From Streptomyces sp. ATexAB-D23 (GTDB lineage Bacteria; Actinomycetota; Actinomycetes; Streptomycetales; Streptomycetaceae), in contig NZ_KB892002.1 of NCBI RefSeq assembly GCF_000373645.1, positions 248,001 to 312,000 on the forward strand: a DNA stretch of 64,000 nucleotides, given 5' to 3'. Below, piece by piece: positions 6,906-19,396 of this stretch. Numbering within the stretch: position 1 is the first letter of the stretch; every line of letters starts with the position of its first letter. The translations under genes were made by a program, and so were the position numbers. The notes under the pieces were generated by a model. That model was not told the DNA's origin, ran no database searches, and worked only from the letters and a program-made list of their open reading frames with translations.

Positions 6906-9900
6906 TCAGGGCCTCGTGTGCGCCAGGGTGATGGCCAGGACGGTGGTGATCGCGTCGGGGCCGACGTGGGCCAGGACGGGGATCGTGTGGTGCCAGCCGG
7001 CGGTGGCCAGGGCGTGGTGGAGGGTCTGGGCGGCGGGCCGGACTGCGGCCGGTGTGGCCGGGGTCGCGCGCAGAGCCAGGTACTGGACGGTCCGGGTGAA
7101 GGGGTCCGTACCGATCGGGTCGGGGACGGGGCACGGGCGGCAGGGGACGCGGGCCAGGTGGGATGCCACCGCGGTCAGCGCCGCCGCTCTGTGGTGCGAG
7201 GCGGCAGGAAGCATGGCCACTCGCTGAGCGGTGGAGTTGTCGTGCAGGGCCGCGTGGAGCACGGCCAGTGCGGCGGTGGGGAAGTGCAGGGTTCCGCGGT
7301 TGGCCATGTCCTTGGCCAGCCAGTCCAGTTGACGGCTGGGCACTTCGCCGTCGCCGATGCGCAAAAACGCCTCCACCAGCATGTCTTCGGGGCTCCAGGA
7401 ATACGGGTTGCTGCGCGCCGCTTGCTCACGCGCGTGCGCCAGGGCCGTGTGGAAGAGCTGCCGCTGTCCGGCGGGCAGTCGCGTCGTGACGGGGAGGAGT
7501 TCTGCCAGTGAGGTCAGCAGCCCTTGGCTTCGGATCGCCTTCCGGGCGGCCTCCAGACGCTCCAGCAGCGGACGGGCCAGTTCGCCCGCTGCTTCGGGGG
7601 CGAGTGGTGCGAGTTCCGCGGCGACAGCGATGCGCGCCATCCAGTCCGCCTTTCGCCGGGCGGCGCGCCCGCCGGGGCCCTCCGGCTGCCGGTGCTGATC
7701 GATGAGTCCGAGGGCTGCCTCCACCTCCCCAGCGCAGGCCAGGGCTTGTGCCGCGTAGGACCAACTCCTGCCGGAGGCGGCGGCACGGGCTGCTTCCCGG
7801 GCGTGGTGGCGTGCTGCGGCCGGCTGCGAACAGTCCGCGTAGGCAAGGGCCATGGCTGTGTGTACGCGCACCTGGTCGGCCGGGCGCGGATTCAGGCGCA
7901 GCAGCGACTCGGGGTCGCCGGCCGCGCCGGTACGGATGAGCGCTCCCGCCAGGTCGGGCAGCCAGGCGGGGCACCGGTCACCTTCGGGTCCGGCAGCCGT
8001 GGGCAGGAGGGCGAGCGCCTGCTCCAAGTGGTGCTCCGCGTCGTCCACGGCGCCGTGGCCGGCCAGGTGGAAGGCTTGGTCGGCGAGGGCGGCGGCTTCG
8101 GTGAGAGCCCGGTCCTCGTCCTCTGCGGGCTCCGAGGCACGAACCTCTCCCCCGAGCCCCAGAACGCGGGTGGCCGTCTCCGGTGGGGCTCCGACCTCGG
8201 TGAGGGCCTGGGAGAGCGCGGTAAGCGTGTGCTGGAAGCCGAATTCGACGTGAAGGGCGTCCGCCGGCGAGAGCGGCCCGGCAGCCTCCGGACGCATCAC
8301 GTGCTCCACGTAACGGCATGCCTCGACCACGAGCCGCGCGGCCTGCGCCGGCCGGGATTGCGCCAGGAACGACACGGCGGACGCGACCACGGGCACGTTC
8401 TCCAGCGTGGGGGCGTCCTGCCACCTCCCGGTCACGTGGTCCAGTGCGAGGTCGTGCAGACGGTCGGCACGGTCGGGGGCTGCGGATGCCACCGCCTGCC
8501 AGAGCTGAACGGCAACGGCCACGCCCTCTGCGGAGTCTTCGTCGGCAAGCACCTCGGCCTGCTGCTCCAGTTCGTCCAGCAACTCTGCCGCGTCCTGCGG
8601 ATACTCAGACGCCAGCAGAGCGGCGGCCCGTGCCCAGGCCTCGTTGCGGGCCGTACCCGTACCCCGGGTGGAACGGAGCAGAGCAAGACCGTCCTCGTAC
8701 TGGCCCCGGAAGTCGCTGTTCCCGGCTGTCTTCAACAGGGCGAGGGCTGCCTGCGCGGCTACCCCCTCGGCCTCGTCGGCGACGTAGCCGAGCCGGTCCG
8801 TTTCCCGCAACGCCGCACGCGCCCATTTGCCCGCCTCGCGGGCGGTGGTTGCGGCCTGCTCATCGTCCACGCCCTGCAAAGGGTCCGCCAAGTCGCCCAG
8901 GTTCCGGGCCTTTTCGAGGGGGGTCCCTGATGCCACCGCCAGGGCGCGGGCCCGTTGCGCATCGCCGAGCCGGGCGACGGTCCGCGTGACGGATGCGGGC
9001 AACGGCCGTACGTGGGCGAGCAGCATCTCCCGGGAGGCGGCGGCTGCGGCGGCACGGCCCAGTGGCAGTGACTCGTCCCCGTGACCTGGGGCGATCAAGC
9101 GCAGGTGGGCGAGAGCGACGTCGGCGCCCGAGCGTTCGGCGAGGCGGAGTTGGTAGTGGGGGTCGAGGACCAGGGCGGCGAGGCGGTCGACGTCCGAGGT
9201 GTCCTGGAGAAGGCGGATGTAGCCGGTGAGGAGGTAGTTCGGGGTGTAGTCGGGCCAGTTCTGTCTCTGGTACCCCTCGGCCCAGCGGTGCAGGTCGTCG
9301 GTGCGCTGGGCCAAGTAGGACTTCCCCAGGTCCCGGCACGCGGTTTTGAGAAGGACGTCGTGGGCCAGCACGAGTGTCTGCCGTCCCTGCTCGGCCTCCG
9401 CCGCGGTCCGGACGTCCAGCGGCAGGAGGTCGGTGCGCGTGGGCGCCAGCGAACGGCTGCCCCCGGTACGGAGCTTGTCCTCCACGTCACACGGTGGAAT
9501 GTCGAGGACCTCGCCCAGATCCTCCACCGCGAGCGCACCCCGTGCGGCGGCGAGCAGCCCCAGCAGCGGTCGTCCGATGGCGCGGTCGTCGCGAAGAGCG
9601 CGCAGCTCGGCCACGGCCATGTCCCGGATGACCCGTGCGGCCGGTGAGGCGGCGAGCTGCCGGACGATGGCGGGATCCCGTAGGGGGTGGTCCGTCGCCA
9701 GGTTCACCGGTACCCGGGGGTTGGGACGTCCGGTGACGATGACACGCATGCCGTACGGAGGGGCCTTCGGCAGCAGCCCGGCGATGCCCGTGCCGTCCGG
9801 ATCGACATCGGCGTCCTCGTCGAGCCCGTCGACGATCAGCACCAGACGGCGGTTGCGCTGGGCGCATCCTTGGGCCGCCGCTTTGTACAACGGCTCTGGG

Positions 9901-10640
9901 TTCGGGTCCTTCGGGGCCACCGCAGGGTGCCGTCTGTTCTCCGCCGCGACGGCCAACTGCGCCTTGATGGCTTGCACGAAGCCGTCGCGGCGGTCGGTGC
10001 CCAGGCGTCGCGAGATGACGTAGTGCGCGACATCGACCCCGGCGGGCAGCGTTTGGGTGGCGAACCAGCTCACCAAAGCGGTCTTCCCTGCCCAGGGGCC
10101 CGCCTGCCACCACAGGTAGCAGGGTGCTCCGTCGGGAGCTTCGACGAAGGCATTCAGCTCCGCCAACTCCTTCTCCCGGTGTTCGAGATCGCCGGGAAGG
10201 ACATCCAGGAGGGCCTGGGACGGCCCGCCCAGCAGACGCCCTCGGGAAGACCCGTGAACGCGCGGTCCGGGGCCGCCCTTTCCGCTGCTGCTGCCGTCCT
10301 GCGCTGCTTTCAGCCAGCGGCCCCAGGTGCCCGGAGGCGTCTTTCGGTGACCCGGTGAACGTTGCGCCGCACGATCGTCCAGGAAGGGAATCAGCACCTG
10401 CATGACGTACTCGACGTGCTCAGGCTTCGTCGGGGGCGATTCCCGGAACCAGTCGGTGAGACGCTGCTTGGAGACCTTGTAGCCGCATTTGGCGGCGCGG
10501 CGCACCAGGGGCTCGTACCCCAACCCGGAATGGCCGCCGGCGGTCTCGTACAACGCCTTCAGCTTGCTCATAAAGGTCGGCACCCGCCCGTCGCCGCTTC
10601 GTCCGCCGTCTGCGGAAGACTTCACCGGACACATCTTCAT
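6906..10640 (-). CDS. STAND/NACHT-type NTPase, Cascade-associated
   Basis: A 1244-residue protein. Residues 24-90 look like a helical, possibly HTH-like, N-terminal domain. Walker A AGPWAGKT is at about 180-187, Walker B LVLIVDGLDED at about 266-276, followed by VIVTGRP (sensor/Arg region). From about 400 to the C-terminus is Ala/Leu-rich helical sequence resembling TPR-like solenoid repeats. This is the layout of signal-transducing STAND ATPases, which sense with the C-terminal superhelix and act through an N-terminal effector. The ATG at 10640 has GGGAGGGG just upstream; in-frame ATGs at 10706, 10634 and 10571 are alternatives. It faces away from a small membrane gene and lies next to the Cascade operon and CRISPR fragments. 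No recognisable nuclease or protease effector was found. Specific function is inferred from context only. Confidence 0.8.
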   Translation of the reverse strand: MKMCPVKSSADGGRSGDGRVPTFMSKLKALYETAGGHSGLGYEPLVRRAAKCGYKVSKQRLTDWFRESPPTKPEHVEYVMQVLIPFLDDRAAQRSPGHRKTPPGTWGRWLKAAQDGSSSGKGGPGPRVHGSSRGRLLGGPSQALLDVLPGDLEHREKELAELNAFVEAPDGAPCYLWWQAGPWAGKTALVSWFATQTLPAGVDVAHYVISRRLGTDRRDGFVQAIKAQLAVAAENRRHPAVAPKDPNPEPLYKAAAQGCAQRNRRLVLIVDGLDEDADVDPDGTGIAGLLPKAPPYGMRVIVTGRPNPRVPVNLATDHPLRDPAIVRQLAASPAARVIRDMAVAELRALRDDRAIGRPLLGLLAAARGALAVEDLGEVLDIPPCDVEDKLRTGGSRSLAPTRTDLLPLDVRTAAEAEQGRQTLVLAHDVLLKTACRDLGKSYLAQRTDDLHRWAEGYQRQNWPDYTPNYLLTGYIRLLQDTSDVDRLAALVLDPHYQLRLAERSGADVALAHLRLIAPGHGDESLPLGRAAAAAASREMLLAHVRPLPASVTRTVARLGDAQRARALAVASGTPLEKARNLGDLADPLQGVDDEQAATTAREAGKWARAALRETDRLGYVADEAEGVAAQAALALLKTAGNSDFRGQYEDGLALLRSTRGTGTARNEAWARAAALLASEYPQDAAELLDELEQQAEVLADEDSAEGVAVAVQLWQAVASAAPDRADRLHDLALDHVTGRWQDAPTLENVPVVASAVSFLAQSRPAQAARLVVEACRYVEHVMRPEAAGPLSPADALHVEFGFQHTLTALSQALTEVGAPPETATRVLGLGGEVRASEPAEDEDRALTEAAALADQAFHLAGHGAVDDAEHHLEQALALLPTAAGPEGDRCPAWLPDLAGALIRTGAAGDPESLLRLNPRPADQVRVHTAMALAYADCSQPAAARHHAREAARAAASGRSWSYAAQALACAGEVEAALGLIDQHRQPEGPGGRAARRKADWMARIAVAAELAPLAPEAAGELARPLLERLEAARKAIRSQGLLTSLAELLPVTTRLPAGQRQLFHTALAHAREQAARSNPYSWSPEDMLVEAFLRIGDGEVPSRQLDWLAKDMANRGTLHFPTAALAVLHAALHDNSTAQRVAMLPAASHHRAAALTAVASHLARVPCRPCPVPDPIGTDPFTRTVQYLALRATPATPAAVRPAAQTLHHALATAGWHHTIPVLAHVGPDAITTVLAITLAHTRP

Positions 10641-10742
10641 TCCCCTCCCGACCTGCGGGTATTCCGTCATTTCGCGCTTCTGGACTTCGCCGGACACCGG
10701 ACGCACGGCGGATACCTATGGGACCGCGCCCGGCGGAGAAGA

Positions 10743-10765
10743 CCCTCGGGCGACAACCCCGAGGG
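10743..10765 (+). promoter_or_regulatory. hairpin sequestering a ribosome-binding site
   Basis: CCCTCGGG (10743-10750) pairs with CCCGAGGG (10758-10765). The right arm contains most of the GAGGGG Shine-Dalgarno of the small membrane-protein gene that starts at 10773, so folding of the leader could limit its translation. Confidence 0.45.
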
Positions 10766-10772
10766 GATCCGC

Positions 10773-10967
10773 ATGTCCGGTCTGCCGTCCGCCCTGGAGT
10801 CCGTGTTCCAGGGAGCCGCCGCCCTTTCCACCGCCGCCGGTCTCGTCTACGTCGGGGCCGTCGCGACGGTGGCGGCCGCCTCCGTTCTCTTCCGCAGCCC
10901 GCAGCGGCGGCGCGACGCCAGGGCGACGTTGACGATCCTGCTGCGTCGCGGCGGCGGGAAGCGGTGA
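10773..10967 (+). CDS. small single-helix membrane protein
   Basis: Sixty-four residues: a short N-terminus, one hydrophobic helix (about residues 17-40, TAAGLVYVGAVATVAAASVL), then a basic tail ending LLRRGGGKR. GAGGGG lies 7 bp before the ATG. It is divergent from the STAND NTPase gene (about 130 bp apart) and precedes the damaged CRISPR pair and the end of cas6e. Function is unknown. By position it may be part of the NTPase-Cascade module, for example a membrane-acting partner, but nothing in the sequence proves that. Confidence 0.6.
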   Translation: MSGLPSALESVFQGAAALSTAAGLVYVGAVATVAAASVLFRSPQRRRDARATLTILLRRGGGKR

Positions 10968-11022
10968 TGCCGACGGGTCTGGTCCCGGCGGGGCTCCACC
11001 GCATACTGTCGGCCCTTGCCGG

Positions 11023-11100
11023 AGGTTTCCCGCGGGTGCGGGGATGGCCCCCGTTACGAGCAGTCCTTCGCTCGGCTCCCGCGTGCGCGGGGATGTTCCC
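11023..11100 (+). CRISPR. damaged I-E CRISPR repeat pair
   Basis: Two 29-base I-E-like repeats (11023-11051 with core TCCCGCGGGTGCGGGG and tail ATGGCCCC; 11072-11100 with core TCCCGCGTGCGCGGGG and tail ATGTTCCC) are separated by only 20 bases. The core of the second copy is one base from a repeat in the 6796-6885 array. The gap is 12 bases shorter than a standard 32-base spacer, which suggests a deletion. The pair lies immediately after cas6e and reads on the opposite strand to it. A possible third remnant at 11111-11138 is too degenerate to call. Confidence 0.55.
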
Positions 11101-11140
11101 ACCCACGCTCCCCCGTGCCGGCCCTCGCGGGGCGTTCCGC

Positions 11141-14610
<3,470 letters not shown>

Positions 14611-14614
<4 letters not shown>

Positions 14615-16230
14615 GACGTTCCTCCCCCTCGGAGTTCGGCCGGGGCCTTCGCCGAGTTCAGCTCGTCGTCGAACCTCCTCAGCGCCGCGGCTCGGGTCTT
14701 CGCCCCTTGCGCGTTCCTGGGCAGGGCGTCGAGGCGTTCGGCGAGGAACTGGCGGGCCGCGGCGGTGATGGTGGTCGCGTACTCGTACAGAGCGGCGTGG
14801 ACGTCCTCCCCCAGGGTCGTTTCCTCCATCAGCAGATCGAAGGGTTCCCGGGCTGCCGCCCAGTGCTGCGCACGGGCGTCGAACCGTGAGATCTGCGCGC
14901 TCTTGTCGCCCGGCTTGGGGTTCGGGTACGCCACGGCCCAGGCCGCGTACGCCGCCTTCGACAGGGCGGACGCCACGTACTCGGCTGTCGCCGACCCCCG
15001 GGAGGAGGCCGTGTACAGCCTGGCCTCCAGGCCGGGGGCGAACGGGAAGGTGCCGTCGACCCATGCGATGGCCGTGGTCTGCTTGGCCACGAACCCGACC
15101 GTCCACAGCTCGATGCGCCGTGCGGGCTGCTGACCTGGCTCGGGAGCGACGTCCTCGGCCGGGAAGAGGGCGAGCCGCCGGTACAGGGTGCCTCCGTCGT
15201 TGTCGCCCGCCTCCTTCGACCGGGCGTCGGCCACGGCCGCGTAGAGGGCGTGCGCCTCCCGCCAGACGGCCCGGGTCGCCGAGGCCCACAGCGGCTTCCT
15301 GGTGCCGTCGGCCCTCTTGGCGTATACGGCGTCCTGCAGATGCTCGTCGCCCAGCGCGAGCAGTTCGCCGGCTCCGAGCAGCACCCGGTCCACCTGGTCC
15401 CCCGCACGGTTCGGGCGCAGCAGGATCGAACGGCCGAGGTAGCTGTGCAGATCGGCCGGACCGGCGACCGGCCGGCCGCTCGGTTTGATCGTGAAGCCTC
15501 GCCGCTCCCGGCCGGCGGTCCACGTGCGGTTCAGCTCTCCCGCCGCCCCGGAAACCGGAGCGAGGTTGAGGCGCAGCGTCTCGCCGAGAGTGTCCCCGAG
15601 CGCGATCACGCGGATCCGGGTACCGAGACGGGTGGCGGCGAGATTGGTGATGGTGGCACCGAGGGTCGCCTTGCCGGAGATCCTGGCGCGTCCGGCCGGA
15701 CCGTACACATGCTGGGTCAGCATGGCCCGGAACGCTTGGGCGACGGGGAGCGGGGCCGGGTGCTCCAGGTGGTGGTGGTCGAAGAACTGGTTGTAGTCCC
15801 CGACCCGCTCGATCACCAACTGCGCCGGGCCCGCCCCGTGCTCATCGATGAACGGGGCGAGCAGAGCGTTCTGCCCCAGGGGCTCCAGCGGGTCGAACAG
15901 ATCCCAGACCTCGCCCTCCGGACGCTGGGCGAGCCACTCGGCAGCAGGCAGGAGGGCGCCCTTGCGGTCCACCCAGGCAGGCCACTCGGCGGCCGACTCC
16001 GGATACGTACCGGAGGCGTAGCAGATGGCCAGCAGGAACTCGATGACCGCGACCTTCTCCCCCGGTGTGCCGCCTTCCACACCCCGCAGGGCATCGGCAT
16101 CGTGGAGAAGTTCCACCAGGCTCAGGTCCACGAGCCGGTCGTCCAGGGTCAGTACCGGAACGCACGGGGATTCCCGGGGGTCCCATCGGGGCCGTACGCC
16201 CGCGCCGGGTAAGGCACTTGATTCAGACAC
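14611..16230 (-). CDS. cse1: Cascade large subunit Cse1 (Cas8e)
   Basis: A 539-residue Cse1 (CasA/Cas8e), the large subunit that reads the PAM and normally recruits Cas3. Recognisable are the N-terminal LDDRLVDLSLVELLHDA region, EFLLAICYASG, the DLFDPLEPLGQNALLAPF segment, and the C-terminal four-helix bundle rich in Ala and Arg. The GTG start at 16230 has GAGGA about 12 bp upstream. It is the first gene of a five-gene operon with every junction overlapping. No helicase-nuclease gene lies upstream: the next gene is a LysR regulator. Whether the Cas3-docking surface is retained cannot be judged by eye. Confidence 0.92.
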
Positions 16231-16570
16231 GCTCTACCGTTTCCTCGTTTGCTCTTAACGGTTGCCTGCTTGCACGAGAAAGGACGCTAGCAGTCCGAGG
16301 ACGCTGGGACGGTGGATTTGACGAATCTCCAACGAGAGTGGATCAAAGGGTAGTTGAAGGCACATACGCCGCAGCGGAATGCCGATTGCCATGCTCCCCC
16401 TCGTTGCGAACGGTCCGGCCCGCCTGGCTATCCAGCCGCGCCGCGCACGCGGCCACTGACCGAGCAGCGCCCGGCCGACCAGCCTGTGCGGGGCGACCGC
16501 GCGGCCGGGTCGAGAGCCATGTGCCCGGCCGGATCGTGTCCGCGCCTGCCCCGCCTCGCCCAGTACGCCC
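16231..16570. other. intergenic region upstream of the Cascade operon
   Basis: About 340 bp between the cse1 start and the 3' end of the LysR gene. The half next to cse1 (16245-16380) is clearly richer in A and T than the surroundings and probably holds the operon promoter, but I could not assign clean -35/-10 boxes. The rest is GC-rich with no supported gene. No CRISPR repeat was seen here. Confidence 0.5.
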
Positions 16571-17521
16571 CTACGCCAACAAGCTCCCCCGCCGCCCCAG
16601 CAGGAACTTCTTGAACGCCGCCACCGGAGCCGTGTCCGGGTGGCCGTCCAGCCAGGCCACCCCGATCTCGCGCACCGCCCGCGGTGCCGTCACCGTCAGT
16701 TCCACCACCCCCGGCCGGGCCACCGCCGGGGGCGGGAGCAGGGCCACGCCCAGGCCCGCCGCGACCAGGCCGCGCAGTGTCTCCGCCTCCTCGCCCTCGA
16801 ACGCGACGCGGGGGACGAAGCCCGCCTCGGTGCAGAGGTCGTCCGTGATGCGGCGGAGGCCGTAGCCGGGTTCGAGGGTGACGAAGGTTTCGTCGGCGGC
16901 TTCGGCGAGGCGGATGCGGCGGCGGGTGGCCAGGCGGTGGTCGTCGGGGACGACGAGGCGGAGGCGTTGTTCGTCCAGGCGGCGGGTGACGAGGTCGGGG
17001 GCGTCCGGGACCGGTGAGGTGAGGCAGAGGTCGAGGCCGCCCGCGCGGAGGCGTTCGATCATGGCTTCGCCGTAGTTCTGGACGAGTTGGAAGCGGACCC
17101 GGGGGTGGTCGGCGCGGAAGGCGCGGATGAGGGCGGGGACGGTTTCGGAGCCCATCGTGTGGAGGAAGCCGAAGGCGACCTTGCCCGCGGTGGGGTCGGC
17201 GTCGGCGCGTACCGAGTCGGCGGCCTTCTCCACCTCGGCGAGGGCGCGCTCGGCCGAGCCGAGGAAGGTGCGGCCGGCCGGGGTGAGCGAGACCGTGCGG
17301 CCCTTGCGGGCGAACAGGGCGACGCCGAGGTCCTGTTCCAGCCGGACCATGGCCCGCGAGAGCGTGGACTGCGGGACGCCCAGCTCGTGCGCGGCGCGGG
17401 TGACGTGCTCGTGGCGGGCGACCGCCTCGAAGTAGGCGAGGCGGGGCGCGAGTACCGCGCGGATGTCTTCTTCGTAACTGCTCGGTGACAGCCGGGGCTG
17501 TGAGCTGTGTTGATGCGCCAT
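16571..17521 (-). CDS. LysR-family transcriptional regulator
   Basis: A 316-residue LysR regulator. The N-terminal HTH reads FEAVARHEHVTRAAHELGVPQSTLSRAMVRLE-like across about residues 30-65, and a LysR_substrate domain follows from about residue 95. The ATG at 17521 is preferred over one 36 bp upstream because the longer version would overlap the promoter of the divergent MFS gene. It is divergent from that efflux gene by about 63 bp, the usual layout for a LysR regulator controlling its neighbour. Confidence 0.88.
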   Translation of the reverse strand: MAHQHSSQPRLSPSSYEEDIRAVLAPRLAYFEAVARHEHVTRAAHELGVPQSTLSRAMVRLEQDLGVALFARKGRTVSLTPAGRTFLGSAERALAEVEKAADSVRADADPTAGKVAFGFLHTMGSETVPALIRAFRADHPRVRFQLVQNYGEAMIERLRAGGLDLCLTSPVPDAPDLVTRRLDEQRLRLVVPDDHRLATRRRIRLAEAADETFVTLEPGYGLRRITDDLCTEAGFVPRVAFEGEEAETLRGLVAAGLGVALLPPPAVARPGVVELTVTAPRAVREIGVAWLDGHPDTAPVAAFKKFLLGRRGSLLA

Positions 17522-17547
17522 GGGATTGATTATTCGCTGTTTGTGCA

Positions 17548-17578
17548 TTGGACGCATGAATGGCGGGCTGCCTAGATT
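17548..17578 (+). promoter_or_regulatory. putative MFS promoter, leaderless
   Basis: TTGGAC (17548-17553) and TAGATT (17573-17578) are separated by 19 bp. The expected transcription start falls at about the ATG at 17585, so the mRNA may be leaderless. The region also lies between the LysR gene and its likely target. Confidence 0.45.
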
Positions 17579-17584
17579 CCCTGT

Positions 17585-18901
17585 ATGCCTCCCGCCAGTA
17601 CCGGGGCGTCCACCCTTACCGTGGCCGCCTCGACCCCGTCGTCCCCCGTCACCACCGTCGCAGCCGGGTCCGCCACAGCGGACCGGCTCGAACCCGGGCG
17701 CCCCGGCTACCGCCGGATGAGCTTCGCCCTCTTCGCCGCCGGTGTCGCGACGTTCGCGCTCCTCTACTCCACCCAGGCCCTGCTGCCCGCCGTCTCCGCC
17801 TCCTTCGGCGCCACGGCAGGGCAGGCGAGCTGGACGGTCTCCGCCGCGACGGGCGCGCTGGCGCTGTGTGTACTGCCGATGAGCGCGCTGTCCGAGCGGT
17901 TCGGGCGGCGGCAGATGATGACCGCGTCACTGGTGATCGCGGTGACCGTCGGGCTGTTCGTACCGTTCGCCCCCTCCCTGGGCTGGCTGATCGCGCTGCG
18001 CGCCGTCCAGGGTGCCGCGCTCGCCGGGCTGCCCGCCTCCGCGATGGCGTACCTGGCGGAGGAGGTCCGGCCGAAGGCGCTCGTCGCCGCGATCGGGCTC
18101 TTCGTGGCCGGCAACAGCATCGGCGGGATGAGCGGCCGCATCCTCACCGGCTGGGTCGCCCAGCTGTGGGGCTGGCGGGCGGCGCTCGGCGCGGTCGGGC
18201 TGCTGGCCGTGGCCTGCGCGGTCGTCTTCCACTTCATGATCCCGCGCGCCCGGCACTTCACCCCCGGTTCGCTGAACCCGAAGGCCCTGGCGAAGACCGT
18301 GGGCACGCACCTCGCCGACCCGCTGCTGCGGCGGCTGTACGCGATCGGCGCGCTGTTCATGACGGTGTTCGGCGCGGTCTACACGGTGATCGGCTACCGG
18401 CTCGTGGAGGCGCCGTTCAACCTTCCGCAGGGGATCGTCGGCTCGATCTTCCTGGTCTACCTGGTCGGTACGGTTTCCTCCGCCGCGGCGGGCAAGCTCG
18501 TCGCCCGGCTCGGGCGCCGGGGGGCGCTGTACCTCGCCGTCTCCACGACGGCCGCCGGTCTGCTGCTCTCGCTCGCCGATCAGCTGGCGGCCGTGCTCCT
18601 GGGCCTGGTGCTGATCACGGCCGGCTTCTTCGCCGGGCACGCGGTCGCCTCGTCCTCGGTGAGCCGCACGGCGACCACCGGCCGCGCCCAGGCGTCCGCG
18701 CTGTACCAGTCGGCGTACTACCTGGGCTCCAGCGCCGGCGGCACGCTCGGCGCCGTCGCCTTCCACACGGGCGGCTGGGCGGGCACCGTCGCACTGGGAC
18801 TGCTCGCGGTCCTCGGCGTCGTCACCATCACGCTGTACGGAACCCGGGCCGCCCGCGCCGAGCGGCTGCGGCCGATGCCGGTGGCGGCCGTACGGAACTG
18901 A
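17585..18901 (+). CDS. MFS transporter, drug:H+ antiporter type
   Basis: A 438-residue major facilitator with about 12 hydrophobic helices after a Thr/Ser-rich cytoplasmic N-terminus. The motif between helices 2 and 3 reads MSALSERFGRRQMM, a recognisable version of the MFS motif A. Sequence character (ALLYSTQALLPA at helix 1, LAEEVRPKALVAAIGLFVAGNSIGG) resembles the YnfM/inner-membrane-transport-protein group. The substrate is unknown. It is probably regulated by the divergent LysR protein. Confidence 0.88.
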   Translation: MPPASTGASTLTVAASTPSSPVTTVAAGSATADRLEPGRPGYRRMSFALFAAGVATFALLYSTQALLPAVSASFGATAGQASWTVSAATGALALCVLPMSALSERFGRRQMMTASLVIAVTVGLFVPFAPSLGWLIALRAVQGAALAGLPASAMAYLAEEVRPKALVAAIGLFVAGNSIGGMSGRILTGWVAQLWGWRAALGAVGLLAVACAVVFHFMIPRARHFTPGSLNPKALAKTVGTHLADPLLRRLYAIGALFMTVFGAVYTVIGYRLVEAPFNLPQGIVGSIFLVYLVGTVSSAAAGKLVARLGRRGALYLAVSTTAAGLLLSLADQLAAVLLGLVLITAGFFAGHAVASSSVSRTATTGRAQASALYQSAYYLGSSAGGTLGAVAFHTGGWAGTVALGLLAVLGVVTITLYGTRAARAERLRPMPVAAVRN

Positions 18902-18964
18902 GACATCCGGCGCACGACCAACCACTCCCTGTTACGCGGGTCCGTCACCCGGCGCACCTTTTTT

Positions 18965-19293
18965 TCAGACGCTCACCGCGCAGAAGACGCCCGGGAAGAA
19001 CCCGAACAAGGCCGGGAAGTGTCCCACCGACAAGGGGCGCATCTCGTGCGTCGACCTGGCCCGGCAGCAGATCAGCTGGATCCAGGACGGCGAGAAGCCG
19101 AGGTCCGGGCCCGTCCCGGTGCGGACCGGGCGCGAGACGTGCGAGAGCCGGGCCGGCGCCAAGAGGATCTACGTGGAACCCGCCGGGCTCGCACGGCTGC
19201 GTCAACATGCGCACCTCGGACGCGAAGTCATACTGGAACCTGTTGAAGAACGGCGACGACGTCTACGTATACGGCCGCAAGCCGGGGACCTGA
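18965..19293 (+). pseudogene. truncated, frameshifted L,D-transpeptidase
   Basis: A broken YkuD-type L,D-transpeptidase. The upstream piece encodes CVDLARQQISWIQDG and GPVPVRTGR in one frame. The catalytic piece WNPPGSHGCVNMR (SHGCVN at 19189-19206), followed by NLLKNGDDVYVYGRKPGT and a stop, lies in another. The middle of the domain, including the HSV/PMPY region, is missing, and the 5' end with its signal peptide is absent. No start codon fits. This is a degraded copy of an envelope cross-linking enzyme; an intact paralogue-type gene lies at 50675. Confidence 0.8.
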
Positions 19294-19396
19294 CCGCCTT
19301 CCGCTCTTTCCGACCCCATTGTCAGTGCCCTGCGATAGTTTCCGAAGTGCTGGTGGAAGTGGGCGGTGTCACAGCACGACAGGGGTGGAACGGGCA

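Noticed and set aside
11111..11138. A third I-E repeat after the damaged pair
   Set aside because: Core is too diverged and spacing fits neither 61 nor 49 bases.
16354..16614. Small plus-strand frame near the Cascade promoter
   Set aside because: No start signal, and it runs into the antisense of the LysR gene.
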